DNA of 64,000 nt, from the NCBI RefSeq assembly GCF_018476525.1, contig NZ_JAHCST010000001.1:374069-438068 (forward strand). The letters run 5' to 3'. The notes beneath the pieces were generated by a model. That model saw only the letters and a program-made list of their open reading frames with translations, did not search any database and was not told the origin of the DNA. Position numbers and translations under genes: made by a program. Within the stretch, counting starts at the first letter, position 1. Each line of letters starts with the position of its first letter. Origin of the DNA: Acrocarpospora catenulata (GTDB taxonomy: Bacteria > Actinomycetota > Actinomycetes > Streptosporangiales > Streptosporangiaceae). Below are positions 23,373 through 31,904 of this stretch, one piece after another.

Positions 23373-25796
23373 ATGATCACTCCAGACCGCAGGTGGCAGG
23401 ACCCGACCCTTCCGGTGGCCGACCGGGTCGAGGCGCTTCTCGACGAGATGACGCTGGCGGAGAAGATCGCCCAGCTCGGCAGCCGGTGGGTCGGCAACGA
23501 GACGCCGGCCACCGAGCAGCCCGACCCGGACCCCGCCGGCACCCACAACGTCGCCCCCCTGCAGGACGTGCTCGCCACCGCCGGCAAGCTCACCTTCGAG
23601 GAGGCCGTCCGGCACGGCCTCGGCCACCTCACCCGCGTCTTCGGCACCAGGCCGGTCACCCCCGCGGAAGGCGTCGCCGAGCTGGCCAGGCTCCAGCGCG
23701 TCATCGTCGGCAACTCCCGGCTCGGCATCCCGGCCCTGGCCCACGAGGAGTGCCTGACCGGGTTCACCACCTACGGCGCCACCGTCTACCCGACCGCCAT
23801 CGCCTGGGGCGCCACCTTCGACCCCGAGCTCGTCGAGCGCATGGCCGCCGCGATCGGGCGGGACATGCGCGCGGTGGGCGTGCACCAGGGGCTCTCCCCG
23901 GTGCTGGACGTGGTGCGTGACTACCGGTGGGGCCGGGTCGAGGAGACCATCGGGGAGGATCCGTACCTGGTCGCCCTGCTCGGCACCGCGTACGTGCGGG
24001 GGCTGGAGAGCGCGGGGATCATCGCCACCCTCAAGCACTTCGCCGGCTACTCGGCCTCCCGCGCCGCCCGCAACCACGGGCCGGTCCCGATGGGGCGCCG
24101 CGAGCTGCTGGACATGATCCTGCCGCCCTTCGAGATGGCCGTCACGCTCGGCGGGGCCCGCTCGGTGATGAACTCCTACTCCGACGTGGACGGCCTGCCG
24201 GCCGCCGTCGACCACTGGCTGATGACCGAATTGCTGCGCGAGGAGTGGGGCTTCACCGGCACCGTCGTGTCCGACTACTGGGCCATCCCGTTCCTGGAGA
24301 CCATGCACCAGGTCGCCGCCGACAGCGGCGACGCGGGCCTGCAGGCGCTGCGGGCCGGCATCGACGTGGAGCTGCCGGAAACCATCGGCTACGGGCCGCA
24401 CCTGGCCGAGCGGGTCGCCGGCGGCGAGCTGCCGGAGTGGGTGATCGACCGGGCCGCGCGCCGCCTGCTCACCCAGAAGGCGCAGCTCGGCCTGCTGGAC
24501 GGGGACTGGACGCCGGAGGGCGACGGCACGGTGGAGCTGGACTCGGCCGCCAACCGCGCGCTCGCCCGCGAGCTGGCCGAGCGCTCGGTCATCCTGCTCG
24601 ACGCCGGTACGGCGCTGCCCCTGATCAGCCCCGAGCGGCCGATGCCGAAGAAGATCGCCGTGGTCGGCCCGGGCGCCGACGACCCCCGGATCTTCATGGG
24701 CTGCTACTCCTTCCCCAACCACGTGCTGCCCCGCCACCCCGAGCTCGGGCTCGGCTTCGAGGTGCCCAGCCTGCTGGCCGGGCTGCGGGCCGAGCTGCCG
24801 GAGACCGAGATCACGCACGCGCCCGGCTGCGAGGTGCGCGGCCTGGACAGGTCCGGCTTCGCCGCGGCGGTCGCCGCCGCCCGGGCCGCCGAGCTGTGCG
24901 TCGCCGTGGTCGGCGACCGGGCCGGCATGTTCGGGCAGGGCACCTCCGGGGAGGGCTGCGACGCCGAGGACCTGCGGCTCCCCGGCGTGCAGGAGGACCT
25001 GCTGATCGAGCTGGCCGCCACCGGCACGCCGCTCGTCGTGGTGGTGGTCTCCGGCCGCCCGTACGCGCTGGGCGAGGTGCACCCCCGGGCCGCCGGGCTC
25101 GTCCAGGCGTTCATGCCTGGAGAGGAGGGCGCCGGGGCGATCTCCCGTATAATTTCGGGACGTGTCCAGCCGGGAGGCAAGTTGCCGGTACAGATTCCGC
25201 GTAAGGCGGGCGGGCAGCCGGGCACGTACCTGCAGCCGCCGCTGGGAACCGACAGCCAGGGCATCAGCAACCTCGACCCGACGCCGCTGTTCCCGTTCGG
25301 CTACGGCTCCGCGTACACCACCTTCGAGGTCGGCGAGCTGCGGATCAGTGATCTGGAGGTCGCCACCGACGGCGAGTTCGCGGTGACGGCGCGGGTGCGC
25401 AACACCGGCCCGCGGGCGGGCTCCGAGGTCGTCCAGCTCTACCTGCACGACGTGCTCGCCCAGGTCACTCGTCCGGTGCGGCAGCTGACGGGGTTCGCGC
25501 GGGTGTGGCTGGAGCCCGGGGAGAGCAAGGACGTGCGCTTCCTGGTGCACGCCGACCGCACCGCCTTCACCGGGCGCGATCTGCGCCGCATCGTCGAGCC
25601 CGGCGACCTGGAGGTGCTGGTCGGCACCTCCGCCGACGACCTGCCGTGCCGGGGGCTGGTCCGGTTGACCGGGCCGGTGCGGGAGGTCGGCGCCGGGCGG
25701 CGGCTGGTGACGCCGGTGGAGGTGAGCCCGGTGCCAGACGCGGCCGTGCTCGATGACACCGTGCTCGGCGCGGTCCTGCTTGATCCAGCCGGGTGA
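23373..25796 (+). CDS. GH3 beta-xylosidase/beta-glucosidase, cytoplasmic
   Basis: 807 residues, usual length for BxlA-like GH3 enzymes. N-terminal TIM barrel with ALAHEECLTGF, IGEDPYLVALLGTAYVRGLE, KHFAGYSASRAARNHGPV, and nucleophile Asp301 in GTVVSDYWAI; then the alpha/beta sandwich domain (VVGPGADD, VAVVGDRAGMFGQGTSGEG) with the general-acid region, and a C-terminal fibronectin-III-like domain (about 690-790). No signal peptide, so it cleaves imported oligosaccharides inside the cell. A GAGGAG site precedes the ATG. Divergent from the importer and followed after 13 bp by its LacI regulator, the layout of a bxl locus. Substrate (xylosyl versus glucosyl) is inferred. Confidence 0.92.
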   Translation: MITPDRRWQDPTLPVADRVEALLDEMTLAEKIAQLGSRWVGNETPATEQPDPDPAGTHNVAPLQDVLATAGKLTFEEAVRHGLGHLTRVFGTRPVTPAEGVAELARLQRVIVGNSRLGIPALAHEECLTGFTTYGATVYPTAIAWGATFDPELVERMAAAIGRDMRAVGVHQGLSPVLDVVRDYRWGRVEETIGEDPYLVALLGTAYVRGLESAGIIATLKHFAGYSASRAARNHGPVPMGRRELLDMILPPFEMAVTLGGARSVMNSYSDVDGLPAAVDHWLMTELLREEWGFTGTVVSDYWAIPFLETMHQVAADSGDAGLQALRAGIDVELPETIGYGPHLAERVAGGELPEWVIDRAARRLLTQKAQLGLLDGDWTPEGDGTVELDSAANRALARELAERSVILLDAGTALPLISPERPMPKKIAVVGPGADDPRIFMGCYSFPNHVLPRHPELGLGFEVPSLLAGLRAELPETEITHAPGCEVRGLDRSGFAAAVAAARAAELCVAVVGDRAGMFGQGTSGEGCDAEDLRLPGVQEDLLIELAATGTPLVVVVVSGRPYALGEVHPRAAGLVQAFMPGEEGAGAISRIISGRVQPGGKLPVQIPRKAGGQPGTYLQPPLGTDSQGISNLDPTPLFPFGYGSAYTTFEVGELRISDLEVATDGEFAVTARVRNTGPRAGSEVVQLYLHDVLAQVTRPVRQLTGFARVWLEPGESKDVRFLVHADRTAFTGRDLRRIVEPGDLEVLVGTSADDLPCRGLVRLTGPVREVGAGRRLVTPVEVSPVPDAAVLDDTVLGAVLLDPAG

Positions 25797-25809
25797 CGGA
25801 GGGAGACAG

Positions 25810-26844
25810 ATGCCGGTCAGTTCTGGGCGGGCCACCTTGGCCACGGTCGCCGCCTCGGCGGGCGTGTCCGTCGCGACCGTCTCCAAGGTGCTCAACGGAC
25901 GCAGCGACGTGGCGCCGGAGACGCGGTCCCGGGTGCAGTCGCTGCTGGCGCAGCACGACTACGTGGTGTCGGCGTCCCGCCGGGCGGAGGGGGCGGGGCA
26001 GGACACCGTGGAAGTGCAGTTCGACAAGGAACTCAACGCGTACTCGACCGAGATCATCCAGGGCGCGGCCGAGGCGGGGGCCGAACTCGGCGTGGGCGTC
26101 GTGGTCAGCATCCGGCGGCAGGCCGACCGGCCCGCCGCCTGGGCGCGTGACCTGGCCGGCGCCGGGCGGCGGGCCCTGATCGCGGTGACCAGCGAGCTGA
26201 CCGCCGGGCACCTGACCGCGCTGTCCCGGGCCCGGCTGCCGCTGGTCATGATCGATCCGCTGAACCTGCTCCGGGCGCGGGTCACCAGCATCGGCTCGAC
26301 CAACTTCGCCGGCGGGCTGGCCGCCACCCAGCACCTGCTCTCCCTGGGACACCGGCGCATCGCCTACATCGGCGGCCACGCCACCGCGGCCTGCCACCAG
26401 GCCCGCATGCACGGCTACCGGGCCGCGATGGAGGCCGAGGGCGCGCCGGTGCCGCCGGAGTACGTGCAGACCGGGCACTTCCAGTACGAGGACGGGGTGG
26501 TGGGCGGCGCCACCCTGCTCGGCCTGCCGGAGCCGCCCACCGCCGTCTTCGCGGGCAACGACGCGACCGCGCTCGGCGTCGTGGAGGCGGCCAGGTCGCG
26601 GGGGCTGCGCGTCCCCCGCGACCTGAGCGTGGTCGGCTTCGACGACACCCAGATCGCCCCGACGGCCTCGCCGCCGCTGACCACCGTCCGCCAGCCACTG
26701 CGCGAGATGGCGGGGGTCGCGCTCCGCACGGCGCTGCGGCTGGCGGCGGGCGAGAAGATCGAGTCCCACCACGTGGAACTGGCCACCACGCTGGTGGTGC
26801 GCGGGTCCACGGCCCCGCCCGTCGGCCCGGCGCCCTCCCGATAG
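25810..26844 (+). CDS. LacI-family regulator of the xyloside/glucoside locus (BxlR-like)
   Basis: 344 residues from the ATG at 25810 with GGAGGGAG just upstream. N-terminal LacI HTH (LATVAASAGVSVATVSKVLNGR) and periplasmic-binding-like effector domain (IGSTNFAGGLAATQHLLSLGHRRIAYIGG, AVFAGNDATALGVVEAARSRGLRVPRDLSVVGFDD). Probably represses the divergent importer and its own GH3 operon until a disaccharide binds. Candidate operators are the CGAAA/TTTCG elements at 23326-23339 and 23165-23216. Confidence 0.92.
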   Translation: MPVSSGRATLATVAASAGVSVATVSKVLNGRSDVAPETRSRVQSLLAQHDYVVSASRRAEGAGQDTVEVQFDKELNAYSTEIIQGAAEAGAELGVGVVVSIRRQADRPAAWARDLAGAGRRALIAVTSELTAGHLTALSRARLPLVMIDPLNLLRARVTSIGSTNFAGGLAATQHLLSLGHRRIAYIGGHATAACHQARMHGYRAAMEAEGAPVPPEYVQTGHFQYEDGVVGGATLLGLPEPPTAVFAGNDATALGVVEAARSRGLRVPRDLSVVGFDDTQIAPTASPPLTTVRQPLREMAGVALRTALRLAAGEKIESHHVELATTLVVRGSTAPPVGPAPSR

Positions 26845-26853
26845 GCACGCCGG

Positions 26854-28254
26854 TCAGGGCACCACCTCGACGTTGGCCATCATGCCCCGGTCCTTGTGGC
26901 CGAGGACGGAGGAGTGGAGGGGGTACTTGCCGAGGTAGTCGCTGAAGCGCAGCCGGAGGACCACCTCGCCCCGGACGGGCAGCCGCACCGTGTCCTGCCA
27001 GTTGCGGGCCCGATACTCCCGGCCGTTCACGCTCATCACCTGGAAGTCGTTGACGTGGGCGTGCAGGGTCTGCTCCTGGTCGGACCGGTTGACCACCCGC
27101 CACTCCTGGACGGTGTTCAGCCGGGCCTGGACGTCGATCCGATGCCGGTCGAACTCCTTGCCGTTGATGAGGAACCGGTTGGTCCTCCCGTCCCGCGACA
27201 ACGTGATCGTGCGCTGCTCGGCGAGCGTCGCGTCGCGCAGATCCTCGAAGGTCGCAAACTTCTCCGGAATGGCCGCCCTCGGGACGGGATGACCGGCGGA
27301 CACCAGGGTCGCCAGCGTGCGCTCCGGCTGGGCGTCCCCGTCCCCGTCCCCGTCCACGTCCTCGCCGGTCCGGTACGGCAGCGCGACCAGTTCGGTGGCT
27401 CCGGCGGGCGGTCCCTGGACGAGCACGTCGAACCTGCTGCCCGGCGGAATCTGCAGCGTGTCGGCGCTCCAGACCTCGGTGACCGGGTTGGCGTCCTGGG
27501 CCAGCACGTGGAAGCGCACCCCCCGCAGCCGCACCCGGTAGTCGGTGTTGGCGCTGATGTTGGCCAGCCGCCACAGCTGGGTCTCGCCGGGCCGGATCGG
27601 GATGGCCGGGTTGACCAGGCCGTTCACCGTGCGGGTGGCGTCACCGATGGCCGGGACGGCGTTCCCGCGCACCTGGAAGTCCTTCAGCGCGATCAGGCGT
27701 TCGGTGACGTTCCGCAGGCCGAGCGGCAGGTACTGGTCAAGACCGTCGATAACGATCATGCCGGACAGCCCCGCGAGCACCTGCGTCTCCGAGTACGGGT
27801 GGGCGTGCGAGCGGTACCAGTACGTGCCCGGGGTCAGGTTCTTCGGCAGCCGGTAGATATAGGTGAAGGTCTCCCCGGGCTTGACCCGCAGGTACACGTT
27901 GTCGGAGTTCCCGGACGGCGAGACGTGCCACCCGTGGGTGTGCAGGTTGGTGTACTGGTCCAGCCGGTTCTCCAGGGTCAGGTGCAGCCGGTCGCCCGGG
28001 CGCAGCCGCAGCGTCGGCGGCATGTAGGCACCGTTGTAGGTCATCGCCCGCACGTCCCGCCCGCCCAGCCGCACCACCCGGGCCTCCACCACCAGCCGCG
28101 CCTTCAGCTCACCGTTCCGGCTGACCAGCTCGACGGGCTCCCGGAAGGCGGGCTGCGCGGGCGCGCCCCCGGGGCGGCCCGGCGTGGCCCGCCCACACCC
28201 GGCCGCCACGACCAGTGCCGCGACGACGATCGTCACCCTCCGTGACTGACGCAT
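26854..28254 (-). CDS. multicopper-oxidase-fold lipoprotein with degenerate copper sites
   Basis: 466 residues. Lipobox VAAGC (Cys about 20). Cupredoxin domains 1-3 are present, with intact HTH in NLHTHGWH and HAH in YRSHAHPYSETQVLAG. In the C-terminal copper region the expected HPxHxH reads QTLHAH (first His is Gln395) and the expected HCHxxxHxxxxM reads HSSVLGHKDRGM: the type-1 Cys is Ser448 and one type-3 His is Ser449. Thus type-1 copper and the full trinuclear site are unlikely. An Asp-Gly run (DVDGDGDGD), encoded by a GTCCCC repeat, looks calcium-binding. Oxidase activity is doubtful; a copper-binding or structural role is possible. Confidence 0.88.
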   Translation of the reverse strand: MRQSRRVTIVVAALVVAAGCGRATPGRPGGAPAQPAFREPVELVSRNGELKARLVVEARVVRLGGRDVRAMTYNGAYMPPTLRLRPGDRLHLTLENRLDQYTNLHTHGWHVSPSGNSDNVYLRVKPGETFTYIYRLPKNLTPGTYWYRSHAHPYSETQVLAGLSGMIVIDGLDQYLPLGLRNVTERLIALKDFQVRGNAVPAIGDATRTVNGLVNPAIPIRPGETQLWRLANISANTDYRVRLRGVRFHVLAQDANPVTEVWSADTLQIPPGSRFDVLVQGPPAGATELVALPYRTGEDVDGDGDGDAQPERTLATLVSAGHPVPRAAIPEKFATFEDLRDATLAEQRTITLSRDGRTNRFLINGKEFDRHRIDVQARLNTVQEWRVVNRSDQEQTLHAHVNDFQVMSVNGREYRARNWQDTVRLPVRGEVVLRLRFSDYLGKYPLHSSVLGHKDRGMMANVEVVP

Positions 28255-28338
28255 GCCGCGTGCATGCCCGTCCGCCGCGCCCTCCAGACCGCCTTTTCAC
28301 GAGATTTGACCTTTCCTCCGGGCAGCCGTTGTCGGGTC

Positions 28339-28680
28339 TCAGGATGGCGGCAGGTGTTCCTGGGCCCAGTGGGAGATCTGTTCGAGGGCGGGCATGAGGG
28401 CCTGGCCGTTGGGGGTCAGGGCGTAGGAGACCGTCACCGGGGGGCCCTCGTCGACGGTGCGGGTGATGAGGCCCGCTGCGGCGAGTTCGCAGAGGCGGTC
28501 GGAGAGGACCGAGTCGCTCACGCCGGGGATGGCGCGGGAGAGTTCGCGGAATCCGGCGGGGCCGGTGCGCAGGCTGCCGAGCATGACGGCGTTCCAGCGT
28601 TTGCCGAGCAGGGCGAAGGCGCGCGTCAGCGCGGCGTCGCTGCGGACGCACTCGGCGGAGCTGGAAGGGGTCAGGCGCAC
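28339..28680 (-). CDS. HxlR-family transcriptional regulator
   Basis: 113 residues. Winged HTH of the HxlR type: FALLGKRWNAVMLGSLRTGPAGFRELSRAIPGVSDSVLSDRLCELAAAGLI, then VSYALTPNGQALMPALEQISHWAQ. The only Cys residues are near the N-terminus (ECVRSD) and mid-domain (LCEL); the former is where redox- or aldehyde-sensing HxlR proteins carry their sensor thiol. Divergent from the FAD oxidoreductase, with a CTAG-rich spacer that is probably its operator. Confidence 0.92.
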   Translation of the reverse strand: MRLTPSSSAECVRSDAALTRAFALLGKRWNAVMLGSLRTGPAGFRELSRAIPGVSDSVLSDRLCELAAAGLITRTVDEGPPVTVSYALTPNGQALMPALEQISHWAQEHLPPS

Positions 28681-28690
28681 GGTGCCGATT

Positions 28691-28742
28691 CTAGTTCGTT
28701 GGCTAGCACTCGGGTTGTGGCTAGTTTTTTCCTAGTGACTAG
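28691..28742. promoter_or_regulatory. CTAG-repeat operator between HxlR and oxidoreductase genes
   Basis: Five CTAG tetramers fall within 52 bp (28691, 28703, 28721, 28732, 28739), including CTAGTGACTAG (28732-28742), a perfect 5-1-5 palindrome. CTAG is otherwise rare in such GC-rich DNA. Placement in the divergent spacer fits an HxlR operator controlling both genes. Confidence 0.6.
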
Positions 28743-28785
28743 TATGCTCACTGCTGCATCTCGATTGCGAGTGAGGACAGAGACA

Positions 28786-29886
28786 ATGAGCGACAAGATC
28801 TCCGCGGCCCGTCCGAGCGTCGTCGTGCTCGGCGGGGGATATGCCGGGTTCAACGTGGCCAAGGCGCTCGACGACATCGCCGACGTCATCCTGGTCGACC
28901 CCTCCGACGTGTTCATGCACAACGTCGCGTCATGGCGCGCCCTGGTCGAGCCGGACTGGCTGGACCGGATCTTCTGGCCGTTCGACCGGCTGCTGGCGCA
29001 CGGGCGCTTCCTCCGTGACCAGGCCGTGGCCGTGGACGGGCGGCAGGTCACGCTCGCCTCGGGAGAGCGGCTGGAACCCGACTACCTGGTCCTGGCGACC
29101 GGCTCGTCCTACCCGTTCCCGGCCAAGGCCGAGGTGCCGGACGCTGAGCGCACCCGGGCCAGGCTCAGGGACGCTCACCAGGCCCTGCGCGACGCCGAGC
29201 GGGTGCTCGTGGTCGGGGCGGGGCCCGCCGGTCTGGAACTCGCCGGAGAGATCAAGGCGTACTTCCCCGGCAAGCACGTGACCATCGCCGACCTGGGCGC
29301 CGACATCCTGCCCGGCCCGTTCGACCAGGAGCTCCGCGAGGAGCTGAAGGCCCAGCTGGACCGGCTGGGCGTGGAGCTCAAACTCGGCAGCCCGCTGACC
29401 GAACTGCCGAGCGCGGAGCCCGCCACCGCCGCCCCGATCGCGGTCAGCACGGTGGCCGGTGACAAGCTCACCGCCGACATCTGGTTCCGCTGCTTCGGCG
29501 TGGTTCCCCGTACCGGCTACCTGACCGGGGCGCTGGCCGAGGCCCGGGACGAGCGCGGTTATGTGCGGGTGGACGAGTACCTGGGCGTGAGCGGCCTGGA
29601 CCGCGTCTACGCCGTCGGCGACATCGCCGCGGTCGACCGGGACACCGCCGGCGCGGCGGGCGCGCAGGCCGAGTTGGTGGCCGCCAACATTCGCGCCGAG
29701 ATCACCGCCACCGGCGAGCCGGCTGCCTACCAGCCGAGGCCGCCCGCGGTGATCGTGCCGCTCGGTCCTGAGGGCGGTGCCGGCCAGTTCCCCGGCCAGG
29801 GCGTGTTCGGCGCCGAGCAGGCGTCCGCCATCAAGGGCCAGGCGCTGTTCGTGGACCGGTACGCGGCGGCGTTCGACCAGTCCTAG
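28786..29886 (+). CDS. FAD-dependent NAD(P)H oxidoreductase (AIFM2/NDH-2-like)
   Basis: 366 residues from the ATG at 28786 (GAGGACAGAGAC upstream); the longer open frame before it covers the HxlR gene and is spurious. FAD-binding VVVLGGGYAGFNVAKAL at the N-terminus, NAD(P)-binding VLVVGAGPAGLELAGEI about residue 140, and the second FAD motif VYAVGDIAA near 285. No C-terminal membrane helix is obvious. Likely reduces quinones or similar acceptors under control of the divergent HxlR protein, as in quinone- or aldehyde-stress modules. Convergent 4-bp overlap with the molybdenum enzyme gene. Confidence 0.9.
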   Translation: MSDKISAARPSVVVLGGGYAGFNVAKALDDIADVILVDPSDVFMHNVASWRALVEPDWLDRIFWPFDRLLAHGRFLRDQAVAVDGRQVTLASGERLEPDYLVLATGSSYPFPAKAEVPDAERTRARLRDAHQALRDAERVLVVGAGPAGLELAGEIKAYFPGKHVTIADLGADILPGPFDQELREELKAQLDRLGVELKLGSPLTELPSAEPATAAPIAVSTVAGDKLTADIWFRCFGVVPRTGYLTGALAEARDERGYVRVDEYLGVSGLDRVYAVGDIAAVDRDTAGAAGAQAELVAANIRAEITATGEPAAYQPRPPAVIVPLGPEGGAGQFPGQGVFGAEQASAIKGQALFVDRYAAAFDQS

Positions 29887-31904
29887 AGCAGCAGCTTGGC
29901 CGGGGTGATGGGCAGGTCGCGGATGCGGCGGCCGGTCGCGTGGTAGACGGCGTTGGCGACCGCGGCGGCGGTGCCGACGATGCCGATCTCGCCGATGCCC
30001 TTGGCGCCCATCGGGTTCAGCTCGTCGTCCTCCTCGTCGAGCCAGACGGCGTCGATGCGCTCGATGTCGGCGTTCACCGGCACGTGGTACTGGGCCAGGT
30101 CGCGGTTGGTGAAGCCGCCGAACTCCAGGTCGGTGACGGTCTGCTCCATCAGCGCCATGCCGATGCCCATGATCATGCCGCCGATGAACTGGGACCTGGC
30201 CAGCGTGGCGTCCACGATGTGCCCGGCGGCGAACACGCCGAGCATCCGGGAGATCCGCACCTCGCCGGTGTCGGCGTCCACCCGGACCTCCGCGAACTGC
30301 GCGCCGAAGGCGTGCCGGGCCAGGTTAGGGAGGGTGCGCAGGATCTCGGTGGTGTCGGCGAAGCCGTGCTTGCCGTCCCGGAGCAGGTCCTGGCAGGCCA
30401 GGGTGACGGCGGTGCCCCAGGAGGCGGTGCCCATGGAGCCCCCGGCCAGCGAGGCGTGCGGCAGGTCGCTGTCGCCCAGCTCGATCCGTACCAGGTCCGG
30501 GTCGACGTCGAGGGCGGTGGCGGCGATGCGGGTGAGCGCGGTGCGCGCGCCGGTGCCGATGTCGGCGGCGGCGATGCGCACCACGTACCCGCCGTTCTCG
30601 ATGGAGGCGCTGGCCTGGGACGGCAGCCGCCGGGCCGGGTAGGTGGAGGAGGCCACCCCGGTGCCGACCAGCCGGCGTCCGTCGCGGCGGGCGCCCGGCG
30701 CCGGGTCCCGGTCCTGCCAGCCGAACCGGCGCGCGCCCTCGCGCAGGCAGGCGACCAGGTTGCGGGAGCTGAACGGCAGGCCGCTGGCGGGCTCGGCGTC
30801 CGGGTCGTTGCGCACGCGCAGTTCGACCGGGTCCAGGCCGGCGGCGACGGCCAGTTCGTCCATGGCCGACTCCAGGGCGAACATGCCGGGGCACTCGCCG
30901 GGGGCGCGCATCCACGACGGGGTGGCCACGTCCAGCCGTACCAGGCGGTGGGCGGTGCGCAGGGACGGCGTGGCGTACATGATCCTGGTCGGGGAGGCGG
31001 TCTGCTCGGCGAACTCCACCAGCGTGGAGCTCTGCTCGGCCACCTCGTGCTCCAGCGCGGTGATCCGGCCCTCGGCGTCGGCGCCGAGCCGGATGCGCTG
31101 GATGGTCGGGGTGCGGTAGCCGGTGACGTCGTACATCTGGTGGCGGGTCAGCGCGACCTTGACCGGCCGGCCCGCCGCCCGCGCCGCCAGGGCGGCCAGC
31201 ACGGCGTTCGGCCGGGGCGTGCCCTTGGACCCGAAGCCGCCGCCCACGTGCCGGGACACCACCCGGACCCGTTCCGGCCGCAGGCCCAGCGCCTGGGCGA
31301 CGATGTTCCTGGCGTAGGTGACGCCCTGGGAGGCGTCGAAGAGGGTCAGGTCGCCCGCGCCGCTCCACAGCGCCACCGTGGCGTGCGGCTCCATCGGGTT
31401 GTTGTGCGTGGCCGGGGTCGTGTAGGTCGCCTCCACGGTGACCTCCGCCGCCGCGAGCCCGGCCGCCACCTGGCCCTTCTCGGTGTCGGTCGGCAGGTCG
31501 GGGTTGACCTTCTCCGGCTTGTACAGGCCGGGGTGGTCGGCGCGGAGCCGTACGTCGTGGGAGGCGGGCTCGTAGGCCACCCGGACCGCGCCCGCCGCGG
31601 CGCGGGCGTTGTCGTAACTGTCGGCGACCACGGCGGCCACGAACTGTCCCCGGTAGGCGACCTCCCGCCGCTGGAACAGCGCCAGCTCGGGATCGGCCTC
31701 CGGGCTCAGCTCCGGCGGCTCCATGCAGGACAGCACGGTCAGCACGCCCGGCATGGCCAGGGCCGTCGTGGTGTCGATGCCGGCGACCCGGCCGTGGGCG
31801 ATCTCGGCCTGCACCGGATAGCAGTAGGCGAGGCGCTTGACCGGGTACTCGGCGGCGTAGGTGGCGCGGCCGGTGACCTTGTCGCGGCCCTCGATGCGGA
31901 TCAC
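29883..31904 (-). CDS. molybdopterin-binding large subunit, aldehyde oxidoreductase (PaoC/XdhA type)
   Basis: 673 residues from the GTG at 31904, overlapping the FAD-subunit stop (GTGA). Aldehyde-oxidase/xanthine-dehydrogenase large subunit: GRDKVTGRATYAAEYP start, MEPHATVALWSG, RHVGGGFGSKG and RAPGECPGMFALESAMDELA cofactor contacts, and AKGIGEIGIVGTAAAVANAV holding the catalytic Glu. Oxidises aldehydes or N-heterocycles by hydroxylation. Slightly short (family about 730) but all blocks are present. Last gene of a three-gene operon; no XdhC-type maturation gene is adjacent. Confidence 0.92.
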   Translation of the reverse strand: MIRIEGRDKVTGRATYAAEYPVKRLAYCYPVQAEIAHGRVAGIDTTTALAMPGVLTVLSCMEPPELSPEADPELALFQRREVAYRGQFVAAVVADSYDNARAAAGAVRVAYEPASHDVRLRADHPGLYKPEKVNPDLPTDTEKGQVAAGLAAAEVTVEATYTTPATHNNPMEPHATVALWSGAGDLTLFDASQGVTYARNIVAQALGLRPERVRVVSRHVGGGFGSKGTPRPNAVLAALAARAAGRPVKVALTRHQMYDVTGYRTPTIQRIRLGADAEGRITALEHEVAEQSSTLVEFAEQTASPTRIMYATPSLRTAHRLVRLDVATPSWMRAPGECPGMFALESAMDELAVAAGLDPVELRVRNDPDAEPASGLPFSSRNLVACLREGARRFGWQDRDPAPGARRDGRRLVGTGVASSTYPARRLPSQASASIENGGYVVRIAAADIGTGARTALTRIAATALDVDPDLVRIELGDSDLPHASLAGGSMGTASWGTAVTLACQDLLRDGKHGFADTTEILRTLPNLARHAFGAQFAEVRVDADTGEVRISRMLGVFAAGHIVDATLARSQFIGGMIMGIGMALMEQTVTDLEFGGFTNRDLAQYHVPVNADIERIDAVWLDEEDDELNPMGAKGIGEIGIVGTAAAVANAVYHATGRRIRDLPITPAKLLL

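Noticed and set aside
23313-25895. 860-codon minus-strand frame opposite the GH3 gene
   Set aside because: Same GC artefact; the plus strand has all GH3 catalytic motifs and a ribosome site.
27338-27362. Short GTCCCC tandem repeat inside the multicopper oxidase gene as a possible regulatory or unstable element
   Set aside because: It simply encodes an in-frame Asp-Gly run (DVDGDGDGD); only about four units, so noted in the gene entry instead.
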